Shown here: in pieces, positions 1 through 13,658 of the stretch
Layout: the number at the start of each line of letters is the position of its first letter
Position numbering within the stretch: position 1 is the first letter of the stretch
Source: Litoditis marina
Lineage: Eukaryota; Nematoda; Chromadorea; Rhabditida; Rhabditidae
Assembly: GCA_964036275.1 (NCBI GenBank)
Contig: OZ038435.1
Location: 28,873,521 to 28,937,520, forward strand
Length of the DNA stretch: 64,000 nucleotides
Reading direction: 5' to 3'
Notes under the pieces: model-generated
Databases searched by the model: none
Told to the model about the DNA's origin: nothing
The model's input: the letters and a program-made list of their open reading frames with translations, nothing else
Program-made: the position numbers and the translations under genes

Positions 1-395
1 TCTGTTGAGCCGATAAACAATGATTTTCAGTCTACTAGAAATGCAAAATCCGGTATATACTCTTTTACGAGATCCTATGAGCTATACTCAGTAAATCCCC
101 AAAACCCTTCTACTGTTCCTTCTTTCTGTTATTAGTTTTTTCTTATACAATTCCATATATGTTCACCACTTTCTTTACATACATTTTTGCTATATTTCAT
201 CTGGAAATTATTCGAATTGGTTCCAGGATGAAATCTTCGATGATTCGCCGAGAAAAATCTGATATGAAGATCTGTGATGGAAAGTAAAACTTCAGGTCGG
301 TTTTCACCATTTGTGTAGGAGATGTTTGTTAGCTCAGAGAATGATGAGAGAAATGTAACAGTGTGTTCCCATTGTGCTAGTTTTTCATTCATCTT

Positions 396-1260
396 GAGCT
401 GGAGCTATCTCATTTTGTAATTTGGACCACATTTCTCGTTTTCGTGGTTCACAGGAAATCATTCCGATAACTAATTGATTCTAGCAGTTTACAGTTGGAT
501 ATAGCATAGTCAATAACAATAGACGTGTATTACTTTATTCCACCTAGATCAGTCTCTTTTCTTACATGAGCTGGAGCAATCCAAACTAGACCTTTTTGTC
601 ATTTTGAGAGTCAGTTTGCAGTAAGTTATTTCAGAGACTGGCGAACCATAGGTAGATATAACTTGATATGAGGTAGCATGCAAAAAAAGCAGTGTAGTGT
701 TGTGCTCCATATTCGTCTAGGGCTGCCTATAACATGAGCTGGAGCAGTCCAAACTTGACCTTTTTTGTCATTTTGATAGTCAGTTTGCAGTAACTTATTT
801 TAAAGACTAGCTAACCACAGGTAGACATAACTTGGTTTGAGGTAGCATGTAATGAGAGGAGTGCACTTTTGTGTTCCATAGTCGTCTGATGTTGCCTAGA
901 ACTTGAGCTGGAGCAGTCCAAACTACACCCTTTTCGGTCATTCTGATAGTCAGTTTGCAGTAACTTATTTTAAAGACTAGCTAACCACAGGTAGACATAA
1001 CTTGGTTTGAGGTAGCATGTAATGAGAGGAGTGCACTTTTGTGTTCCATAGTCGTCTGATTTTGCCTAGAACTTGAGCTGGAGCAGTCCAAACTACACCC
1101 TTTTCGGTCATTCTGATAGTCAGTTTGCAGTGAATTGTTTACAAGACTAGGTAACCATAGGTAGACATAACTTGATTTGAGGTAGCATGTAATGAGAGGA
1201 GTGCACTTCTGTGTTCCATAGTCGTCTGAGGTTGCCTAGAACTTGAGCTGGAGCAGTCCA
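396..1260 (-). repeat. ~170-bp tandem array, left arm of foldback element
   Basis: The complementary anchor TGAGCTGGAG recurs near 396, 568, 736, 905, 1075 and 1245. It is the same 170-bp unit as in the right arm, in inverted orientation, with about five fewer copies. Confidence 0.85.
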
Positions 1261-2770
1261 AACTAAACCTTTTTTCGTCGTTTTAAGAGTCATTTTGCAC
1301 AAGGTTATTTCATAGATCCGTGAGCCATGGCTGGATATGACTTAGTGTCCGATAGAATACCCCTTTCCATAACGTGAGCAGTAGTTCCAAGTGGACCGAC
1401 AACCTTCAGTCATTTCACTTGAGCTTATTGAGAAAACGTGGCTAATCCTAATTCGAATAGGAAATATTGGAAAAATATTGGAAACCTATAACTCTCTCTT
1501 TCCATTCTCTTTTGCATAACATGTGCTGCAGCTGGCTAAGCAGGATAGATTTTTGCTATGTTTGGGGTCAGTCTGCTTCAGTCTTCAGATTATTTCAAGC
1601 ACTTACTAATATTTGGTGAATATAATTGTAAGTGGGGTACTTTGGGAAGGGATAATCATACTAATTTGATTTGCACGTTTTTTGCTCTCTAGATTTTGAG
1701 CTGCATCACTCAATTCTATCGTTGTCTGTCAGCTGGCTTCACATTATATCAAAAACTGACGAAGGGTGAATATTGGACATACAACTCATTGAATATGCCG
1801 TAGAATGTATACAGGAAAGATCAGATCTTCCTCTTATTTCATCATTTCTGTAGACTATGAACTGCAGTAGCCCAAGACGTTTTTGTCATTAAGGCGAGTG
1901 ATATAAGCAATTTTCACCTAGCGCTAAGATCTGTATGAAAAATCATGGTTTTGTTTTCAGAATGGCTGCTGATTGGTACTCGGTGAAGCCGTCAGTCATT
2001 TCGACGTTCGTTGAAAAGTAACCGATCGAAAAGTTGTTTGTTTGTTCGATAGAATTTGTTGAATAAATGAAATTTCAAATAGGTTTATTCTTTATTGAGA
2101 CAAAACGAAAAATACACATTTCTTTTCTATCTGCTTGTTCGAAAAACAATAGGACCAGAGCACCGACCACCGACCATCTATCTGAAATCATAATGAAAAT
2201 ATTCAAGGAACGACTATATACTTCATCCATTTTACCCCGACATTTCCCTGTATCATACCCGAACCACCGCTGTTCTAGCAGGGAGATAGTGGTTGTAACC
2301 AAGGTGAGTTAGACGATCCTAGAGTGATCCGGCGCAAGTTACAGAAACCAAGATTGAACTGTGTATTTCTATTGAACAAAATTACTCGAGTTCCAATTAC
2401 ATCCACCAACTCTTTGTAAGTGCTTGAAATGATCTGACGCCGACTGACACCAAAAACGGCAAAAACCTATCCTACTTGGACAGCTGCAGCACATGTTATG
2501 CAAAAGAGAATGGGAAGAGAGAGTTATAGGTTTCCATTATTCCCTATTCGAATTAGGTTTAGCCACGTTTTCTCAACAAGCTCAAGTTAAATGACAGAAG
2601 GTGGTCGGTCCACTTGGAACTACTGCTCACGTTATGGAAAGGGGTAACAGGTTTCTATCATTGTCTTCTAGCTGACACCAAGTCATATCTAGCCATGGCT
2701 CACGGATCTATGAAATAACCTTGTGCAAACTGACTCTTAAAACGACGAAAAAAAGGTGTAGTTTGGACTG

Positions 2771-4470
2771 CTCCAGCTCAAGTTCTAGGCAACCTCAGAC
2801 GACTATGAAGCACGAAAGTGTACTTCTATCATTACATGCTACCTCAAACCGAGTTATGTCTACCTATGGTTACCTAGTCTTAGAAATAACTCACTGCAAA
2901 CTGACTATCAAAATGACCGAAAAGGGTGTAGTTTGGACTGCTCCAGCTCAAGTTCTAGGCAACATCAGACGACTATGGAACATAAAAGTGCACTCCTCTC
3001 ATTACATGCTACCTCAAACCAAGTTATGTCTACCTATGGTTACCTAGTCTTAGAAATAACTCACTGCAAACTGACTATCAAAATGACCGAAAGGGTGTAG
3101 TTTGGACTGCTCCAGCTCAAGTTCTAGGCAACATCAGACGACTATGGAACATAAAAGTGCACTCCTCTCATTACATGCTACCTCAAACCAAGTTATGTCT
3201 ACCTATGGTTACCTAGTCTTATAAACAACTCACTGTAAACTGACTATCAGAATGACCGAAAAGGGTGTAGTTTGGACTGCTCCAGCTCAAGTTCTAGGCA
3301 ACATCAGACGACTATGGAACATAAAAGTGCACTCCTCTCATTACATGCTACCTCAAACCAAGTTATGTCTACCTATGGTTACCTAGTCTTATAAACAACT
3401 CACTGTAAACTGACTATCAGAATGACCGAAAAGGGTGTAGTTTGGACTGCTCCAGCTCAAGTTCTAGGCAACATCAGACGACTATGGAACATAAAAGTGC
3501 ACTCCTCTCATTACATGCTACCTCAAACCAAGTTATGTCTACCTATGGTTACCTAGTCTTATAAACAACTCACTGTAAACTGACTATCAAAATGACCGAA
3601 AAGGGTGTAGTTTGGACTGCTCCAGCTCAAGTTCTAGGCAACATCAGACGACTATGGAACATAAAAGTGCACTCCTCTCATTACATGCTACCTCAAACCA
3701 AGTTATGTCTACCTGTGGTTAGCTAGTCTTTAAAATAAGTTACTGCAAACTGACTATCAGAATGACCGAAAATGGTGTAGTTTGGACTGCTCCAGCTCAA
3801 GTTCTAGGCAACATCAGACGACTATGGAACATAAAAGTGCACTCCTCTCATTACATGCTACCTCAAACCAAGTTATGTCTACCTATGGTTACCTAGTCTT
3901 ATAAACAACTCACTGCAAACTGACTATCAGAATGACCGAAAAGGGTGTAGTTTGGACTGCTCCAGCTCAAGTTCTAGGCAACATCAGACGACTATGGAAC
4001 ACAAAAGTGCACTCCTCTCATTACATGCTACCTCAAACCAAGTTTTGTCTACCTGTGGTTAGCTAGTCTTTGAAATAACTTACTGCAAACTGACTATCAA
4101 AATGACAAAAAAGGTCAAGTTTGGACTGCTCCAGCTCATGTTATAGGCAGCCCTAGACGAATATGGAGCACAACACTACACTGCTTTTTTTGCATGCTAC
4201 CTCATATCAAGTTATATCTACCTATGGTTCGCCAGTCTCTGAAATAACTTACTGCAAACTGACTCTCAAAATGACAAAAAGGTCTAGTTTGGATTGCTCC
4301 AGCTCATGTAAGAAAAGAGACTGATCTAGGTGGAATAAAGTAATACACGTCTATTGTTATTGACTATGCTATATCCAACTGTAAACTGCTAGAATCAATT
4401 AGTTATCGGAATGATTTCCTGTGAACCACGAAAACGAGAAATGTGGTCCAAATTACAAAATGAGGTAGCT
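2771..4470 (+). repeat. ~170-bp tandem array, right arm of foldback element
   Basis: The anchor CTCCAGCTCA recurs at 2771, 2941, 3110, 3280, 3450, 3620, 3790, 3960, 4129, 4298 and 4469, a period of 169-171 bp. Central units are nearly identical and outer units (after about 4080) are diverged. This fits recent amplification from the middle of the array by unequal exchange or slippage. Confidence 0.9.
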
Positions 4471-4480
4471 CCAGCTCAAG

Positions 4481-4741
4481 ATGAATGAAAAACTAGCACA
4501 ATGGGAACACACTGTTACATTTCTCTCATCATTCTCTGAGCTAACAAACATCTCCTACACAAATGGTGAAAACCGACCTGAAGTTTTACTTTCCATCACA
4601 GATCTTCATATCAGATTTTTCTCGGCGAATCATCGAAGATTTCATCCTGGAACCAATTCGAATAATTTCCAGATGAAATATAGCAAAAATGTATGTAAAG
4701 AAAGTGGTGATCATATATGGAATTGTATAAGAAAAAACTAA
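4481..4741 (+). CDS. 86-aa ORF in foldback arm (mirror copy at 132-392, minus strand)
   Basis: An 86-codon ORF beginning MNEKLAQWEH lies in the outer part of the right arm. The left arm carries the same ORF on the minus strand at 132-392, and the two differ at one seen residue (Glu versus Asp near residue 77). No domain was recognised. Because the arms are near-identical inverted copies, conservation between them is not evidence of selection on protein. It may be a shadow ORF of the repeat. Confidence 0.2.
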   Translation: MNEKLAQWEHTVTFLSSFSELTNISYTNGENRPEVLLSITDLHIRFFSANHRRFHPGTNSNNFQMKYSKNVCKESGDHIWNCIRKN

Positions 4742-4872
4742 TAACAGAAAGAAGGAACAGTAGAAGGGTTTTGGGGATTTACTGAGTATAGCTCATAGGA
4801 TCTCGTAAAAGAGTATATACCGGATTTTGCATTTCTAGTAGACTGAAAATCATTGTTTATCGGCTCAACAGA

Positions 4873-5479
4873 TCATCTAGAAGGTACTACAATATTATGA
4901 AAGCAAGAAAATGATGGTGATAACGTGTTATGATTGTCTCTGATTTTGAAAAATCGCCTCAAATATCAAAACAATAGTTAAAACGGTTCAATCAGAGTCA
5001 TTCTGGGAGATATGCTCCAATTATCTCACAAAACATCAGACAGTTACTTCTGAGTAGTTTATAACAAAAAGAAACGAAGAGACAATGCTTTAAACCAAGA
5101 AAAACCTAATTTCGGAAATTTACAATTTAGTCGGTGACCAGTGATTAGTCGGTGATTTTTACAGGTCGGTGATTTAGACTGTTTGCCACGTTCTTCCTCT
5201 CCTGAATTATGCAGTAAGTAGCGGGAAGAGGGGTTGGAATTGTAGATGGAGTGTCGTCACATGAAAGAGTCTACAAATAACTTTCACGGAATCAAGAGGA
5301 ACTGGAATAATTCATAGTTGTAGGTTTAAATTTAAGGAAAATACTAGATTTAAGTTCATGAATCTTACTATTAGGGCAAACTTCTCTGGCAGTGAAATTC
5401 GAAATTTTAACAACTCTCTTACAATGGTGCAATCTCTCTTCTCTCTATCTCTCCATCTATCTCTTTCTCTTCTCTTTCT

Positions 5480-5513
<34 letters not shown>

Positions 5514-6359
5514 GATCTCTAAAAATCAGCTACATGATGTATGTTTTGTCGGGAACACCAACTGTCTCTCTCTTGTGATTCCCATCAGTTGAAGACGGAG
5601 GTCCATGGGAAACACCGACATTCCTCTCTCCTCTTTTTCCCGTTTCTCTCTATCTATCTGTTTTATTTTCTCTATCCGTCTTATTCACATCGTCCTCTCT
5701 CACTATTTCATTTTCTGAAAACTTAATAAGAAATGCATTGAATGTTGAAACGTGCAGATGTTTTACATTTTTACCCAATTTTGCGCTGCCAAAATCGTAA
5801 CACTTCTTCTGACCATTCTATTCTTTGTTTCTGTCTCTCTGTCTCCGCCCCCCCCCCCTCTCGCTCCCTCGCTCTCTTTTTCTCTCTCTTTCACTACCTC
5901 GCTCTCTCTCTACCCTCTCTTAGTCAGATACTTTGATAATATGTTATGTATGTACATTAAGACATTAGCGCGTGCTGTCGTTAGTCCCTCATGTTTTTTC
6001 CTCGAGGCGTAGGCCAAACCAAGAAATATGTCCATCTATAGCAACACTAATTTATATCCGAAGTATCCAAAACATATTTCTCAATAATAACTTTTGAAAA
6101 CTTCTAGCACTCTTTTTCTTGTATGTGTTTCCTGTATTTTGTTCGGAGGAATATTTCTGAACTATTTGGATGTTTTTGACTCACTTTTTCAAATAAATTG
6201 AAACATGGAAAAGTTATTTGGAATGGAATGTTGCATTGTCTCTTCGTACTAACTTCTCTCAGTTATACTCGCACAAATCTGTTTTTCACAAGAAATATGA
6301 CACTGCGTCTCTCTTTTGACATGCTCTCTAGCAACCGTCTGACTGTTTTCCTTGTTCAG
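4873..6359. other. Spacer with CT-rich low-complexity tracts
   Basis: No gene was recognised. The stretch holds CT-rich tracts around 5430-5515, 5620-5710 and 5830-5925, which produce spurious Ser/Leu-rich ORFs. It ends at the pyrimidine tract and acceptor just upstream of the next gene's start codon. A short tandem motif containing GTCGGTGA occurs near 5130-5180. Confidence 0.5.
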
Positions 6360-6361
6360 GA

Positions 6362-9300
6362 ATGGATTCATCGTGTGCGAACAGTCTCAGCTCTGACTCG
6401 GAACACCATTTCAGTACTAAAAAGGAGAAGAAGGGCCGTTTCACTGTGAGTACTTTTTCGAATAGTACTAGTCCTTTTCAGTTCCACATGTACCTCTGCA
6501 GTGTACAGTTGCAGTTTCCAGATGAAGAGCAAGAGTCGGTTAAAGGGGGCCAAAATAAATGGCACAGTCAAAAGTTTTTCAGTGTTTGAACAAAATACGA
6601 CAGTCCATAGCGGTAATTCCCTGATTTGGCGGTAATTCCCTGTTTTGGGGAGCATTTTGGTCCCTGGTTCGATTCCGCTATGAGGCGCTAATTTTTATGA
6701 AATTTTAACGCTTCGTCTCAGATCGATAATTCTCTATAAAAGTTTTTACAAACTGTTATAAAAGTGCCCTCCATCCCAGATCGAGAACCTTAACCGTGTG
6801 CATTGTGTGTTGGTGTCCGACCAGCCGGGGCTTCTCCGAAAGGCATCTTCTTCCACTACAGTTGACGACGACGGAGTGGTCAGTTCATTTTGAAGTTTAC
6901 GTGAAACTTGAAAAATGTTTTATAGAAAAGTTCTAGAAAACCTATATGCCTCTGATTCTTGAACTTGTGAAATCATTTTTGTGATATCAAGTATTCTCTG
7001 AAAATCGCTCAGCAAGGTTTTCATCAGTAATCTGCAAAAAGGTACGGTGAGGACTTTATAAGATCTTGTTGAAAAAAACATGAGCTGAAGGCAAATTTGT
7101 ATGTGTGTGCGTTCTTTGTTCAGACTGAGGAACGGCATGGGTCATTCACATTGATTGGCCTCATTGTCATTTTTTGCCTCTTTCGATCTAGTCAACAACA
7201 AATCACAGCACTAGGCAGTCGACTTTTTCCTATTCAGTTATTTGTATGTTTTTATCTAAATTCCCTCACGTAGCCCTCAAATGTTCGCACCATCTAGTCT
7301 AGCTCCAATACACCTTCTTCACCCTCTACACAGCGAAGTCTTATTTTGATTTTTGAAATATCGCATCTCTAGCTCTACCTCCTAAAAAATCTATTAGTAC
7401 TCTTTTTTAATGGCCTAATTTGGTTATATGCTTTGTGAAAGGTACCACTCAAATAGTCCCGACCCCGATCTATTTTCTAAAAGTCTTGATGATTTACACA
7501 TATCGTTCAATCAATCCAACGATATTATTTTTGCACTTTCCTGCTTATCTTGAAATCTGCGAAACCTCTGAACACACGTCATTTGCGAGAAGCTGCGTGC
7601 GATTGCAAGAGATGTGTTGATCTTTGTGCAAAGAAACGGAAGGCTGTCCGCAAATATTACTTGGTAAAAGTCATGTTCTGCGGCTGGAAATAGCCGGTAA
7701 CCGGCTTATGGAAAAGGGAAGATGTTTACTCTTTCGCGTGGGAAAAAACTCCTCCGAAACATCACCGATTTAGTACGTGGAATGATGCCATAGGGATAGA
7801 ATTAGGCAAGGTAAGATGAACGGTACATATTAGTCGGATGCGATGTGTTTGTAGTTTAATTCTAATACGTTTAAGTAGTTATTCGTAATCTCCGATGTGT
7901 ATCCATAGCTACAATCTACAACTTCAATAATAGGTCGCTTCCTATTTATCTGCTCGTGTTTCTTAACGTTTCACATGATTTACTTCCTTCATTTCTACTA
8001 GAGGTGACCTCCAGAGGCTCTGAGCTGTAGTTTGATACTCAGCAGAGTTTGCTCACTACAAACACCTCAGAATATAGGTTCAACTCTGTTCTATATACGT
8101 ATATGTTGCAGCCATCCGTGTCTCTTCTACTCAACTTGAAGGAACCGAAAGCCAAAAAAGCCAACGAGAACTACACAGTACATGTCACGGAGGTAAATCA
8201 ACTTTTTTAGTCAATCAAGGGAAAACAGTTACTTAAGAAGAAAAGTATTGTTTTTATTTGATCTATGTGAACTCTTTTAAATGAACATTTTTTCCTTAGC
8301 AGAATAATAGTAACTTCAAGAATGTCAAACACCGCTGGAAAGCCTAGACGTGCCATAGAAATGCACGAGTTTTTTGCACTTTGTAACCGTTATACCTACT
8401 ACTAGTGAAACTTTCACACTATGGGAAGATAATTCGATTTCATCTAACTAGATCTCATCCATCCTGTGTATCTATGGTCTGAATAGTTAATTAGTAGGGT
8501 AACAATGTTCTTGGAATTCAGTGAGAATATTTTTATTTATTTGAGACCTCCATAAAACATGGTCGATGGGCCACCCATACCGCTGAAGACGGCAGTGGAC
8601 CTCACGCTATTCTGTGTTTCGTCTGCACGGATGAGACATCGGATGCCCTTGAGAGACTGCAGACGGTCAGACAAAATGTACGTTCTATTTCAGTCCAACT
8701 ATATTTTTTGGATCGAGGTGACCTAAAATAACACTGTAAAAATCAATATAGGTCCTTGAAGAACAGTTCCTAAGGTGCTAATATAAAACGGTTCGATGTC
8801 TAATAAAAAATCCTGGAATAATTTCGCGGACCGCAAAATGAGTGCTAATGCTCAACCTTAGTAGGTAAATGTAAAATGAGCAAACTTGTTTGCTGTAATT
8901 AAGTTTCATCACACCCTCTAAGCGTGAACATCTATCTGAATCGTACACGAATAGATCAAATAGGAATATTCCACACCGGCTGTCAATAACTCCCTTCCAG
9001 CTGCTGTCGGGTGCCTGGTCGTGTCCCGTCGTTCTCGTGGCCTATCACCAGGAATTGGAACCGTGCCAGGAAATTCTCAACCTCCTCAAGCAGATAGCCG
9101 GGCTCCCATTGGTATTCAGATGTATCGAGGCTACTGCCATAGGAAGGGTTAGTTCGATTCTCTGGTTTTGTGTTTCTATATACCCTCGTAACGAAGCGTA
9201 TGCGAGCAATGAATATGTAAATATGGTATTCGGTGTAAATATGGTGCTCGAAGAGGTTGAAACAATTTTAATTACCTCAGCTATTCTATAATACCATATT

Positions 9301-9708
9301 TACATATTCATTGCTCGCATACGCTTCGAATAGCTGAGGTAATTAAAATTGTTTCAACCTCTTCGAGCACGATCATGAAAAAGAATAACAAGCTGAAGAA
9401 ATGATAAGACACTTTTTCATAGTTGAACGTATTGAGGTATTTAACAAGCTATTATCATATCGCCGCGGAATTCTGTAGGTTATCTAATACAAAGTAAGCT
9501 CCGCCCCTTTCAGAATCTGGTCCGTCACTGTCTGGCGACAGCCTTATTGGCAGCTCGCCCGGTGGTGGCCGCCATGAGAGATGTCTCCGACCTACGTATA
9601 GACGATGAGGTGGAAAAGAAAAGAGACAAGATCATTCCCACCCATTACGAGGAATTGGTGAAATCGGATCACAAAAAGGCACACTTCAAAGGGTGTAGAG
9701 TACAGTAA
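6362..9708 (+). CDS. Degenerate Ras/Rho-superfamily GTPase-like protein with C-terminal CaaX-type box
   Basis: Six exons (6362-6445, 6780-6878, 8112-8192, 8546-8677, 9001-9147, 9514-9708) join in phase 0 to give 245 aa. Small-GTPase order is visible: beta-1 (NRVHCVLVSD, from about residue 32), a beta-2/beta-3 stretch ending HVTE, a hydrophobic strand AILCFVC, a strand CPVVLVAY, then a strand and helix like the G5 region (LVFRCIEATA, NLVRHCLATALLA). The nucleotide-binding motifs are lost: the P-loop GxxxxGKS/T is replaced by SDQPGLLRK, DxxG is absent after HVTE, VAYHQELE stands where NKxD would be, and there is no SAK. A lysine-rich tail ends in CRVQ, a plausible prenylation box. I infer a membrane-anchored pseudoGTPase. 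The fold assignment is by eye. The ATG lies 2 nt after a TTCAG acceptor. Confidence 0.6.
9192..9370. repeat. Interleaved inverted repeat A-B-A'-B' in an intron
   Basis: Segment A (9192-9229, 38 bp) is perfectly reverse-complemented at 9291-9328. Segment B (9244-9286, 43 bp) is perfectly reverse-complemented at 9328-9370. The order A, B, A', B' means each block was inverted in place; a simple inverted duplication would give A, B, B', A'. It lies in the last intron of the GTPase-like gene. Confidence 0.9.
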
Positions 9709-9909
9709 ATTAACTGGAAACCAGCTGAAATTTCTTCACAATTATTGTCGTATCACCAATCATGTGTACACTACTAATTAACAACCAATAATCATAATTT
9801 GAGCCAATTTGTACACAAAACTGTAAAAACGGGTTTGTTGTTGTATATTGCCTTATGTACTGATATTCCATGTACATTGTTTCTGTTCTGCAGGTGATGT
9901 AGATTGTAT

Positions 9910-9915
9910 AATAAA
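9910..9915 (+). terminator. Candidate poly(A) signal AATAAA for the GTPase-like gene
   Basis: A canonical AATAAA lies about 200 nt past the stop at 9706-9708 and 16 nt before the (opposite-strand) stop codon of METTL5. Cleavage downstream would overlap the METTL5 3' coding end in antisense. Confidence 0.45.
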
Positions 9916-9930
9916 TAATGTAAACGTGGA

Positions 9931-12424
<2,494 letters not shown>

Positions 12425-13658
12425 TCTCTACTGGAATCGTTGGAAAGTGAATACAGAACTTAACTAAGTACCTTCCGAGTACTTGAGAATAGAAATTTCC
12501 GAAAACTGTTCACACTACTGACACCCGATCTTTACATTGCCCGAATTCTACTGTTTTTGAAACTATCAATTACTTCAAATTCTGTCGAAGTACTCAAAAT
12601 GTTCTTTGTAATAAGTGTATGCATCTCTTCCCCGAGACTATTTAAGTTTGTAAACCCAACAATTTTCAGCGAGAAAATCGTCTCAGATAATCAACGGCCA
12701 CGGGAAAAGGCAGTGTTGGTCAAATGTTGCAAGAAGGGGTCATGCTAATAGTTCATTGACAATCGACGAATATATATGTATATCTTTCATCTATTAATAT
12801 TTGTACAGAGCTCGTGTGATAGGAATAGTTACGAAACAAATCAAAATATTGCGCACACTGCTACACGAGGAATGGTAATGGCCAACGTGTAGAAATAGAG
12901 AGAGAGAGAGGAGGGATGATAGGAAACAGAAAGAGAGATCTACATAGAAAAATCTACAAACACCACAACCAGGCATATAAACCAGTAAAACGGGGCAGCA
13001 AAACACACGAAAATCAAAGAATACATATAAAGTAAACAGAATGGAACACTGCGATTGAAACAACGATGTTTAATCAGCCAAAACTTACGAGTTACAAGGA
13101 AAAACTGTTGTTTACTCAGTCAAATCTGCCATAGGATAAAGCAACTTCTCCCAGTTGGAGACCGAAAACTATAAAGAAACAGTGACACAATCGAATACAA
13201 ACGAGAGAGAAAAGGGGGAGCATAGAACAAATGGAAAGTACCTGTACCTCGTCAAGCCACGAAACAATTGCCCCCGACATGGACTAATAATCTGAGAAGG
13301 TAGGAAATAGAAACTAGCACAATGAACATACTGCTGTCTAATTGCTATTTCGGTCATGATTGTATGAATAAGTGAATTAACAGCGAGTAGAACAGAAAAC
13401 GAATCACAATTAACAAACGACCTGCATAGAATAAAGTCATCGCGACACGTCTTAAAACACTTATTTTAATTCTGAATTGCACAACCCCAATTTGTATGCT
13501 CAACTCGTAGCACAATTTTGGTAGTCTAGTTGGGACGCTGGGAAGATATAATGAGAGCACAACTAATTGAATGTAACAAAGTGACTCTGTCGAATGAAAT
13601 TGAGAAAAGATAACCTCACAATCAATCAATACGTGGACAAAAGAAATCAATAGCCCAA
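12425..13658. other. Spacer between METTL5 and the RhoGAP gene
   Basis: About 1.2 kb between two genes in the same (minus) orientation. No third gene was recognised. A GA-rich tract lies near 12898-12914. The METTL5 side ends in a 3' splice acceptor 6 nt before its ATG. If trans-splicing operates here, METTL5 could be a downstream cistron of the RhoGAP transcript. Confidence 0.4.

Larger units (their letters stand above)
1..4872. mobile_element. Foldback-type element with very long inverted arms
   Basis: Positions 1-12 are the reverse complement of 4861-4872, and the match continues inward. The left arm is about 1-1555 and the right arm about 2468-4872, around an unpaired centre (about 1556-2467). 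Both arms carry tandem units of about 170 bp, with roughly 6 units on the left and 11 on the right. That difference of five units explains why the right arm is about 850 bp longer. Long inverted arms built of subterminal tandem repeats are the hallmark of foldback (FB-like) elements. No transposase was recognised in the centre. The left end may extend beyond the window, so target duplications cannot be read. Confidence 0.8.

Noticed and set aside
2067..2312. ORFs on both strands in the centre of the foldback element as a transposase
   Set aside because: Too short (75-81 aa), mutually overlapping antisense, with no catalytic motif or helix-turn-helix recognised.
6600..6690. Box-B-like GGTTCGATTCC with flanking complementary CATAGCGG/CCGCTATG, resembling a tRNA
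   Set aside because: No box A, no anticodon arm, and the complementary stem overlaps the T-arm position, so it cannot fold as a tRNA. At most a tRNA-derived remnant.
7571..7663. Possible extra exon of the GTPase-like gene (KLRAIARDVLIFVQRNG frame)
   Set aside because: It would end in phase 2 whereas the next exon begins in phase 0. Skipping it joins exons 2 and 3 cleanly.
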